Part shown: positions 1 through 5,360 of the stretch, piece by piece
Position numbering within the stretch: the stretch's first letter is position 1
Layout of the letters: every line of letters starts with the position of its first letter
The notes under the pieces: model-generated
Database searches by the model: none
Seen by the model: only the letters and a program-made list of their open reading frames with translations
What the model was told of the DNA's origin: nothing
Assembly (NCBI GenBank): GCA_905215145.1
Contig: CAJMOW010000093.1
Span: forward strand, 1 to 5,693
DNA: 5,693 bases
Direction of reading: 5' to 3'
From: an uncultured bacterium
Lineage (GTDB): Bacteria; Bacillota_I; Bacilli_A; RF39; UBA660
Made by a program: the position numbers and the translations under genes

Positions 1-2362
1 AGTTATTTTTATAAGTTTCATTTGAGAATAGAGAAGAAGCTAATTTGCCTATAGCATCACTACTAATTGCATCAGGTGTTTGAATAGGGTTCCAACTAAG
101 TGTAACTACATTACCATTTATAGTGTTTTTTAAATTTGTAACACTGTTTAATTTTGAATATCTTGTTGAAACCTCAGTAGGTTCAGTACCTGATTTAAAT
201 AGTTCTGTAATTTTCATGTTATCAGGAGTATATTCACTAGGTAACATTGCAGGATTTGTTTCTTTTTCTATTGTAACTTCTACGACACCGTCGGGTTTTG
301 TAAAATTTTTAGTTCCACTTAATGTTCCGTTAATAATAGCTTTAAATAACCTCACATTTTGTCCAGAACCAAACTTGTTAGTATATTTTGAATTTATTTT
401 TTCATAACCATACCATAATGCCATAGAATAATCAGGAGTAATACCTGCTACCCATAAATCATTGGTTGCATTACCAGGTAATTTATATGCTTTTTTAGTA
501 GCTCTGTCATAATCTGTTGTACCAGTCTTGAGACCATATGTAACACCATTAACAGTAGTTCGTCCAGTATAATATGATGCAGTAGTAACTAACATATCAC
601 TAATCATGTAGGCAGTTTCTTCACTCATAACTTTTTGAGGGGCAGTTTTTACTTCGTACACTTCATCTGTATCTCTATATATAATTTTTGTGAATGAACG
701 TGGTTCAACATAATATCCTCCATTTGAGAAAGCCGCATAAGCTGCTGCTAAAGTTAATGGCGATTCGCCCGTATATCCACCAATTGCATGTGTTTCAAAT
801 AATATTCCTTGTGACATATCAGGACTAAGCCCTAAGCTCTTTACAAAAGATAATATGTCAGAAGATTTTAAAGATTGAAAAGCTTTTATTGCAGGAATAT
901 TTCTAGATAATTTTAGAGCTTCACGCATAGTTAGTAATCCATTATATCGTCCGTCGGCGTTATTAACATTACCTCCATCAGAATATGAATGTGGTTCATC
1001 TGCAAATAGTTGATAAGTTGACCAGTTATTATATTCAATACCTGGGCCATAATCATATAGTGGTTTAGATGTTGAACCAATTTGTTTTTTCGTCATAGTA
1101 GCAAAGTTAAAAGTACTTTCACCTTTTTTATTTCTACCAGCACCTACAGCAACAATATCTCCTGTAGAAGATTTAAGCATTACTATACCTGCTTGAACAA
1201 CATCATTTTCCCATTTGTAATTTTTATTTCTTCCTTCAACGATATCATTAATATAATCTTGTTTACTTCTATCCATCGTAGTATAAATCAACATTGGAGT
1301 AGTATAAGGATTTATTCCTGTTCTTTCTTTTACTTCTGCCACTACTGTATCAATAAATCCTTGATAATCATTTGTAGAATTTGTAGACTTTTTAACTATG
1401 TCATCTACAGTTAACTTAGAAGCAATCTCTCTTTCTTCAGAAGTAATGTAACCATGTCTTTCCATTAAATAAAGAACTGTTTGTCTTCTTGATTCGGTTG
1501 ATTTTGGATTTATATAAGGATCATATGCATCTGGAGATTGAAACATACCGGCAAGCATTGCAGCTTCAGCTAAGTTAATTTCAGATATAGGTTTATTGAA
1601 ATATGTTAAGCTAGCTTGTTGTACTCCGTACGCTCCTGCACCCATATAATATGAATTAACGTAGAATTCAAGAATATCTTGTTTTGTATATTGTTTTTCA
1701 ATTTTAAATATAGATAAGTAAATATCTGTGAATTTTCTTTTTATACCTTCAAAACCTGATGAAACAGTATCGGTATATGCATTTTTAGATATTTGCATAG
1801 TAAGAGTGGAAGCACCACCACCTCCATGACCAATCAATTGACTAGCAGAAGCTTTAATAAATCTGGCAGCGTCAAATCCATTATGTTGAAAGAATCTTGA
1901 ATCTTCTGTTGCAACAATAGCGTCAATTAAAACTTGAGGCAATTGTTCATATTCAACTTTTTCTCTTTTTTGAGTTCCTAATTTTGTTATTATTTCACCA
2001 TTTGAATCATATAAAACTGTTGAATCTTTTTTTAGTAAGTTATCCGGATTGAAATCAGGAGCAGTTCCGACAATGTATATTGCAAAAGCTACTATACCAA
2101 GTATTCCAACAATAACAAGAGAAAGTAAAACAATTAAAAATATTTTCATTTTTTTCTTTTTTTCTTTTTTTGTGGTTTCCTTTTTTCCTTTCTTGTTAGT
2201 TAGTTTTGGAATAAAATATAAAATAACATCAATAATTCCAACAATAACAAAAGCTTTAAGAAAACCAACAGCAAGTGTACCAATTATAAGTGTAAGTAAA
2301 CTTATAGCTATTGCTGTAATTAAAAAACTATTTTTTTTCATTACTCTGTTTATTTTTTTCAT
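1..2362 (-). CDS. ponA: Class A penicillin-binding protein (PBP1-type bifunctional transglycosylase/transpeptidase), C-terminus cut off by the window
   Basis: Polymerises lipid II into glycan strands and cross-links the stem peptides on the outer face of the membrane. The frame stays open for about 787 codons to the left edge. Residues 13-51 hold two hydrophobic stretches, 53-73 a lysine-rich linker and 74-98 the usual membrane anchor. The GT51 domain shows EDSRFFQHNG with catalytic Glu153, GGGGASTLTMQ at 180-190, and RKFTD, where the usual RKxxE glutamate is Asp213. The transpeptidase domain has the nucleophile Ser430 with Lys433 (STSK), SRN at 486-488 and KTGT at 612-615. From about residue 740 an FN3-like segment begins (VVTLSWNP), as in Bacillus subtilis PBP1, and runs off the edge. 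The start follows an AAAGGAG site 8 nt upstream. It lies 2 nt after recU, the conserved Bacilli arrangement. The family call is very secure; ponA orthology rests on synteny and the C-terminal domain. Confidence 0.96.
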   Translation of the reverse strand, partial: MKKINRVMKKNSFLITAIAISLLTLIIGTLAVGFLKAFVIVGIIDVILYFIPKLTNKKGKKETTKKEKKKKMKIFLIVLLSLVIVGILGIVAFAIYIVGTAPDFNPDNLLKKDSTVLYDSNGEIITKLGTQKREKVEYEQLPQVLIDAIVATEDSRFFQHNGFDAARFIKASASQLIGHGGGGASTLTMQISKNAYTDTVSSGFEGIKRKFTDIYLSIFKIEKQYTKQDILEFYVNSYYMGAGAYGVQQASLTYFNKPISEINLAEAAMLAGMFQSPDAYDPYINPKSTESRRQTVLYLMERHGYITSEEREIASKLTVDDIVKKSTNSTNDYQGFIDTVVAEVKERTGINPYTTPMLIYTTMDRSKQDYINDIVEGRNKNYKWENDVVQAGIVMLKSSTGDIVAVGAGRNKKGESTFNFATMTKKQIGSTSKPLYDYGPGIEYNNWSTYQLFADEPHSYSDGGNVNNADGRYNGLLTMREALKLSRNIPAIKAFQSLKSSDILSFVKSLGLSPDMSQGILFETHAIGGYTGESPLTLAAAYAAFSNGGYYVEPRSFTKIIYRDTDEVYEVKTAPQKVMSEETAYMISDMLVTTASYYTGRTTVNGVTYGLKTGTTDYDRATKKAYKLPGNATNDLWVAGITPDYSMALWYGYEKINSKYTNKFGSGQNVRLFKAIINGTLSGTKNFTKPDGVVEVTIEKETNPAMLPSEYTPDNMKITELFKSGTEPTEVSTRYSKLNSVTNLKNTINGNVVTLSWNPIQTPDAISSDAIGKLASSLFSNETYKNN

Positions 2363-2364
2363 AT

Positions 2365-2931
2365 TTAAATCTCCTTTGAAATTAATTTATCCACAATTTT
2401 TATATAATCAGTACATGGATTAAATGAATCTTTTATTATATATGCATGTTGTTTAAAGTATTCAAACGGTATGGATTTTCTTGAATTATTTTCTAAAAAA
2501 ACTTTTAAATCATTTGCTGTTAATAAAAAAGTTTTGTTTAATTTGGTAAACCTTACTATAATAAATGCTATTGCACCATGTTTATATACATTCATTAGAT
2601 GTTTTATTTGATGTTCATGTATATTAGCAAGTGGAAAGAAATTTTTAGCTGTTTCTTTTGCCTCAAAATCTATGTATTTTCCTTTATATATTCCATTATA
2701 ATCAGTTGTAGATGGAATTTTAAATCTAGCATCTTCTATAACTGCATCTTTTCTGCTTTTATAATTAACCTTATGTATTGTTATAGGAGTAGGTTTTTTA
2801 TGAATAATCGCAATGTCATTAATAAGATAATAATCATTTGCTTGATTTAATTCACCCTCAAGAGTCATCCCTCTATTAGCATAATTGATATTACTTTTTT
2901 TGTTAAAAGATATTCCTGTTGGATAATGCAT
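2365..2931 (-). CDS. recU: Holliday junction resolvase RecU
   Basis: A cytoplasmic homodimeric endonuclease that cuts Holliday junctions symmetrically during recombinational repair and chromosome segregation; older literature calls it PBP-related factor A because of its linkage to ponA. At 188 aa it is slightly shorter than the B. subtilis protein, mainly at the N-terminus. Family signatures run throughout: RGMTLEGELNQAN near residue 20, IHKKPTP at 43-49, STTDYNG at 74-80, KYIDFEAKET at 85-94 and HEHQ at 105-108. Asp77, Glu90 and Lys92 match the PD-(D/E)xK metal-binding and catalytic residues. The ATG follows GGTGAT (2935-2940) by 3 nt, the downstream half of an extended anti-SD match. It is the first gene of a recU-ponA operon and ends 2 nt before ponA. 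All active-site residues I can place are intact. Confidence 0.96.
   Translation of the reverse strand: MHYPTGISFNKKSNINYANRGMTLEGELNQANDYYLINDIAIIHKKPTPITIHKVNYKSRKDAVIEDARFKIPSTTDYNGIYKGKYIDFEAKETAKNFFPLANIHEHQIKHLMNVYKHGAIAFIIVRFTKLNKTFLLTANDLKVFLENNSRKSIPFEYFKQHAYIIKDSFNPCTDYIKIVDKLISKEI
2371..2377 (-). promoter_or_regulatory. Ribosome binding site of ponA inside the 3' end of recU
   Basis: AAAGGAG lies 8 nt before the ATG at 2360-2362 and overlaps the last sense codons of recU. It fixes the ponA start at the first Met, so the N-terminal hydrophobic extension is translated. The later Met72, just before the standard anchor helix, has only a poly-A/Lys tract upstream and no such site. The position suggests that ponA is translated from the recU transcript. 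Confidence 0.85.
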
Positions 2932-2946
2932 AATATCACCAAATTA

Positions 2947-2974
2947 ATTATACTATAAAATATATTTTTTTCAA
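2947..2974 (-). promoter_or_regulatory. Sigma-A-type promoter of recU-ponA
   Basis: On the minus strand TTGAAA (2969-2974) is followed after 16 nt by a perfect TATAAT (2947-2952). The predicted start of transcription, about 7 nt downstream, falls near 2940, directly at the GGTGAT ribosome binding site. The leader would then be only about 10 nt. The match to consensus is good, but TATAAT-like strings are common in DNA this AT-rich. Confidence 0.6.
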
Positions 2975-3032
2975 ACCCATATTTATCTAATATTTTCTAA
3001 TTTTGTCGAATTGCAACATTTTAAATTGTAAT

Positions 3033-3041
3033 TGATATATC
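3033..3041 (+). promoter_or_regulatory. Possible extended -10 element for the small ORF
   Basis: TGATATATC resembles TGnTATAAT and lies 20 nt before the small ORF's ATG. The best -35 candidate, TTGCAA at 3011-3016, is 19 nt away, which is longer than ideal. This is a weak prediction in a very AT-rich spacer, listed because it would give the small ORF its own promoter divergent from recU. Confidence 0.25.
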
Positions 3042-3061
3042 ATATGTTTGAGGTGGACGAA

Positions 3062-3172
3062 ATGATGCAATATCATATAGAAAGTATATTTAATGAGATG
3101 ATAGAAGATATTTCTATTATTAAGTTCAAACTAAATAAATATGGTGTAAAATGTATTAAAAAAAACAAATAA
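3062..3172 (+). CDS. Possible small protein of 36 aa, function unknown
   Basis: I do not recognise this peptide. It begins with two Met codons (3062 and 3065). GAGGTG at 3050-3055 sits 6 nt before the first, matching the spacing of the GGTG cores before recU and the CPBP gene, so I prefer 3062. The N-terminal half is acidic and hydrophobic (HIESIFNEMIEDI); the C-terminal half is strongly basic (KFKLNKYGVK, then KKNK) with a single Cys31. There is no signal peptide or clear membrane segment. The TAA stop lies in the left arm of a perfect terminator hairpin, so the unit has a ribosome site, frame, stop and terminator in the right order. It is divergent from recU and convergent with the metallophosphoesterase gene. 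It could instead be a chance frame on a short RNA; a conserved reading frame in relatives would decide. Confidence 0.5.
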   Translation: MMQYHIESIFNEMIEDISIIKFKLNKYGVKCIKKNK

Positions 3173-3192
3173 CTGCATAAAAGCAGTTATTT
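3167..3192. terminator. Bidirectional intrinsic terminator between convergent genes
   Basis: A perfect 10-bp inverted repeat, AAATAACTGC / GCAGTTATTT, with a 6-nt loop (ATAAAA). Read on the minus strand it is followed by TTTGTTTTTTTT apart from the stem end, a strong U-tract suited to ending the CPBP-metallophosphoesterase transcript. Read on the plus strand the tract is shorter (TTATTTTA). The left arm contains the small ORF's TAA (3170-3172) and the right arm contains the metallophosphoesterase's TAA (3187-3189, minus strand). Confidence 0.85.
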
Positions 3193-4068
3193 TACTATTC
3201 TATATAAATTAAATGATGGTTTATTAAATAGTCTAAAGCTTATATTAGAAGTTCCAATTCCATATGAAACAAATAAAGTAGTGTTATTAAGTACATATTT
3301 TTCATTTGTATATTTTTTTGCTTTGTTTTTATTGATTAATGAATTTCCAAATGGCAAACGAATTTGACCTCCATGAGAATGTCCCGCAAGTATTAAATTA
3401 TACGTACTATAATCAATTTCATCGATATAGTCTGGTTCATGCAATAAAAGTATTTTGTAACTATATTTTATATCTTTAATGGCTTCATTTACTAAATTAT
3501 TTTTATTTTCAATAAGATTATCACTTTTTAGATTTGAATTAAATCCTACTATCATTAAAGGAATATTACTTTGATTATATATTAAATCATAAGTATCAGT
3601 TAAATTTGTGAATCCAGCATCAGTTATTATTTTATCAAATTCACTAAATTTATAATCATGATCTCCTTTTATTGCATATTTACCAAGTTTAGAATTTATT
3701 TTTTGGAGTGTTTCAGTTAATTCTTTTTTTATATTTTCAGTTAATTTAGTATCCTTATCTATTAGATCTCCAGTAAATACAACTAAGTCTGGTTTTGTTT
3801 CATTTATCTTATTTACCATATATTCCAACTGTTTTTTATTAGTAGTTCTACCATAGTGAATGTCAGATATATGAACCACTTTTATATTATTAAAATCATA
3901 TTCAGTATTAGCTATTACTTTATATTCTTTGACATCTATTCCCGATGTGGAAATGAATCTACTATATAATAAAAATAGTGTTATTATTAATAAAATAGTA
4001 ATAGTTATTTTTATAAATTTAAATAACTTTTTATGCTCTTTTTTTTCAATTAAAATTTCTTTTTCCAT
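3187..4068 (-). CDS. Membrane-anchored calcineurin-like metallophosphoesterase (YkuE/YaeI type)
   Basis: A binuclear-metal phosphoesterase of the group that includes B. subtilis YkuE and E. coli YaeI; the substrate here is unknown. Residues 1-19 are charged, 20-36 form one hydrophobic anchor, and the catalytic domain follows, probably outside the membrane. The metal motifs appear in order: DIH (Asp69, His71), GDLID (Asp101), GDHD (135-138), LLHEPD (His210) and GHSHGGQ (His230, His232). The fourth-ligand position, usually Asn in GNHD, is Asp136 here. At 293 aa the length is normal. The ATG overlaps the TAA of the upstream CPBP gene by 1 nt (TAATG) and has AGGAG at 4076-4080, spaced 7 nt, so it is likely translationally coupled. 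The stop codon lies in the terminator stem. The family call is firm, the subfamily likely, the reaction unknown. Confidence 0.92.
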   Translation of the reverse strand: MEKEILIEKKEHKKLFKFIKITITILLIITLFLLYSRFISTSGIDVKEYKVIANTEYDFNNIKVVHISDIHYGRTTNKKQLEYMVNKINETKPDLVVFTGDLIDKDTKLTENIKKELTETLQKINSKLGKYAIKGDHDYKFSEFDKIITDAGFTNLTDTYDLIYNQSNIPLMIVGFNSNLKSDNLIENKNNLVNEAIKDIKYSYKILLLHEPDYIDEIDYSTYNLILAGHSHGGQIRLPFGNSLINKNKAKKYTNEKYVLNNTTLFVSYGIGTSNISFRLFNKPSFNLYRIVK

Positions 4069-4973
4069 TATAAAACTCCTAATAATAGTAAAAATATTTC
4101 AAGTGACATTATTATACCATTATGCATAAAATGTAATCCCATAGAAACCAGAACATTGTCTGTTTTACTTAATATGTATGCAAAAGTAAGTCCATGTACT
4201 GAATAAGGTATTAAGTATAATAAATCCACCCAACTATTTATATTTGAAACCACATGCAATCCGCCAAAGATAAGCCCAGATGTAAGTATAAAAGCGGTAG
4301 GAGAAGTTATTATGTTTTTTAAAGATCTTCTAAAAACAAGTTCTTCGCTGATAGGCGCAAAAACAATGGCTGAAAATATCATATAGATTGGTGCAGCTTT
4401 TAAAGTTGTTCTTATAGTTTCTTCATTACCTGCAATATTTCCTTTATTTAGTAATGAAATAATAAAATTACTAAACATCATTATAATTATTGCAAAAAAC
4501 CAATATTTTATATACTTAGAAAAATATTTTTTATGATTTTTTTTGATATCTACAATGTCATTTTTTAATGATTTATAGTTAATTAATATAAGAATTATAA
4601 GCATTACTATTGAATATAATATCATGAAAATAGTTTTTAAGTATAAAGGACTAGTAGAGTTTATATTAAATAAACTAAGAAAAGGTACTTCTAAAATACT
4701 TAAAACAAAATATGCAGAGATTGTTAAGAAACCAATTAGTAAATTTATAAATCTGCTTTTGTAGTTTTCATCATTTTTCATAGAAATAAAAAATATTAAT
4801 GATAAAGTTATAATTAGTAATTGATATTCAAAATCAATTATATATGATGTAGTATTAATATTTAAAAATGAAAATAAAAAGCCTTTGCCTAAAAAAAGTA
4901 TAATATACAATACTAAAGTACTTAATACTAAAAACAAATACCTCTCTATTTTATTAAATTTTTCTTTATTCAT
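4068..4973 (-). CDS. CPBP-family intramembrane metalloprotease (CAAX protease / Abi family)
   Basis: A polytopic membrane protein of 301 aa, mostly hydrophobic, with roughly eight candidate membrane segments (for example 12-29, 47-64, 113-133, 157-175, 193-208, 224-239, 250-268 and 286-301). The three family motifs are present: EELVFR (Glu210, Glu211, Arg215; EExxxR), FGGLH (236-240; FxxxH) and HFMHN (281-285; HxxxN). Known members include eukaryotic CAAX prenyl protease Rce1 and bacterial proteins linked to bacteriocin self-immunity or processing, but most bacterial members have no known substrate. No bacteriocin precursor is visible nearby, so I do not assign such a role. The ATG follows AGGTGAT (4977-4983) by 3 nt. 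It is the first gene of a two-gene operon with the phosphoesterase, suggesting envelope-related work (inference). Confidence 0.92.
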   Translation of the reverse strand: MNKEKFNKIERYLFLVLSTLVLYIILFLGKGFLFSFLNINTTSYIIDFEYQLLIITLSLIFFISMKNDENYKSRFINLLIGFLTISAYFVLSILEVPFLSLFNINSTSPLYLKTIFMILYSIVMLIILILINYKSLKNDIVDIKKNHKKYFSKYIKYWFFAIIIMMFSNFIISLLNKGNIAGNEETIRTTLKAAPIYMIFSAIVFAPISEELVFRRSLKNIITSPTAFILTSGLIFGGLHVVSNINSWVDLLYLIPYSVHGLTFAYILSKTDNVLVSMGLHFMHNGIIMSLEIFLLLLGVL

Positions 4974-4989
4974 GAAATCACCTAGTATA

Positions 4990-5019
4990 ATTATATCAAA
5001 ATATTAAAAAAAATAACAA
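4990..5019 (-). promoter_or_regulatory. Promoter of the CPBP-metallophosphoesterase operon
   Basis: On the minus strand a perfect extended -10, TGATATAAT (4990-4998), is preceded after 18 nt by TTGTTA (5014-5019). The expected transcript start near 4983 coincides with the AGGTGAT ribosome site, giving a leader of about 10 nt, as predicted for recU. Its -35 box lies 6 nt from that of the divergent rimP promoter. Confidence 0.6.
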
Positions 5020-5025
5020 AAAAGT

Positions 5026-5053
5026 TTGGCTTTTTTAATTTTTATGGTATAAT
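5026..5053 (+). promoter_or_regulatory. Promoter of the rimP-nusA operon
   Basis: TTGGCT (5026-5031) and a perfect TATAAT (5048-5053) are spaced 16 nt apart; TGG precedes the -10 to form an extended element. Transcription would start near 5060, leaving a leader of about 50 nt that contains the hairpin at 5069-5093 and the GGGAGG ribosome site. Confidence 0.65.
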
Positions 5054-5068
5054 AACAATGAGTTTGAC

Positions 5069-5093
5069 AGAGAGTGGGAATTTCCCACTCTTT
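5069..5093 (+). promoter_or_regulatory. Leader hairpin upstream of rimP
   Basis: AGAGTGGGA (5071-5079) pairs perfectly with TCCCACTCT (5083-5091) across a 3-nt loop, and can extend by A-U and G-U pairs at 5069-5070/5092-5093. It is the most GC-rich short stretch of this spacer and lies between the predicted transcript start and the ribosome site. The following TTTATAGTTA is a poor U-tract, so it is either a weak attenuator or a structural/protein-binding leader element. I recall similar GAGTGGG/CCCACTC hairpins ahead of rimP in other low-GC Firmicutes but could not check this. Confidence 0.7.
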
Positions 5094-5110
5094 ATAGTTA
5101 GGGAGGATTT

Positions 5111-5359
5111 ATGCTAGAAAATGTAAAAAAACTATTAGAACCATCAATTAATGAACTAGGTTTCAAATTAGATGATGTAATTTATGAAAAAGAAGGAAGT
5201 CTTTGGTTTCTTAGGGTTATTATTGATAAGGAAACATTAGTTACTGTAGATGACTGTGTAACAGTTTGTAAAAAAATTAATCCAATATTATATGAAGCAG
5301 ATTTAATAAAAGATAGTTATATTTTAGATGTATGTACAAAAGAGAAAGGGAATGATTAA
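5111..5359 (+). CDS. rimP: Short RimP: 30S ribosome maturation factor, N-terminal domain only
   Basis: RimP helps assemble the 30S subunit. The 82 aa match the N-terminal alpha/beta domain: an opening helix leading to ELGFKLDDV (15-23), the strand WFLRVIIDK (32-40), TVDDC (45-49) and the helix VTVCKKINPIL (50-60), then YILDVCTK (70-77), which sits where full-length proteins read YxLEVSSPGLDRPL. Usual RimP proteins are about 150 aa and carry a C-terminal SH3-like domain; that domain is absent. nusA begins one base after the stop, so there is no downstream room for a frameshifted remainder. The start has GGGAGG at 5101-5106. It is the first gene of the rimP-nusA operon. Identity is supported by both sequence and position; whether the short form is functional is unknown. 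Confidence 0.88.
   Translation: MLENVKKLLEPSINELGFKLDDVIYEKEGSLWFLRVIIDKETLVTVDDCVTVCKKINPILYEADLIKDSYILDVCTKEKGND
5345..5350 (+). promoter_or_regulatory. Ribosome binding site deciding the nusA start
   Basis: AAAGGG inside the end of rimP lies 10 nt before the ATG at 5361. An in-frame upstream ATG at 5352-5354 is only 1 nt from the site, too close for normal initiation, so 5361 is preferred. The choice changes the protein by three residues (MIK). Confidence 0.55.
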
Positions 5360-5360
5360 A

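Noticed and set aside
123..1414. Plus-strand open frames at 123-407 and 1082-1414.
   Set aside because: Both are antisense to the continuous penicillin-binding protein frame, lack ribosome sites and give no recognisable protein.
2049..2850. Plus-strand open frames at 2049-2423 and 2599-2850.
   Set aside because: They are shadows of ponA and recU on the opposite strand. The apparent hydrophobicity reflects the complement of Lys-rich or AT-rich codons.
3929..4129. Plus-strand open frame across the phosphoesterase/CPBP junction.
   Set aside because: It is antisense to two well-supported overlapping genes and has no ribosome site.
4068..4973. CPBP protein as part of a bacteriocin production or immunity cluster.
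   Set aside because: There is no precursor peptide, double-glycine leader, ABC exporter or histidine kinase in the window; the neighbours are housekeeping genes.
5018..5036. AAAAAAG-TTTGG-CTTTTTT inverted repeat resembling an intrinsic terminator.
   Set aside because: The stem has a single G-C pair, and it lies between divergent promoters with no gene ending there. It is kept only as a possible operator.
5064..5098. A perfect TTGACA (5064-5069) and a TATAGT (5093-5098) around the rimP leader hairpin, looking like a second promoter.
   Set aside because: The spacer would be 23 nt, well beyond what sigma-A uses, and transcription would start inside the rimP ribosome site. The upstream TATAAT at 5048-5053 is a better candidate.
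5111..5359. rimP as a frameshifted pseudogene.
   Set aside because: No room remains before nusA for the missing domain, the frame has a good start and ribosome site, and N-terminal motifs are intact. A clean loss of the C-terminal domain fits better.
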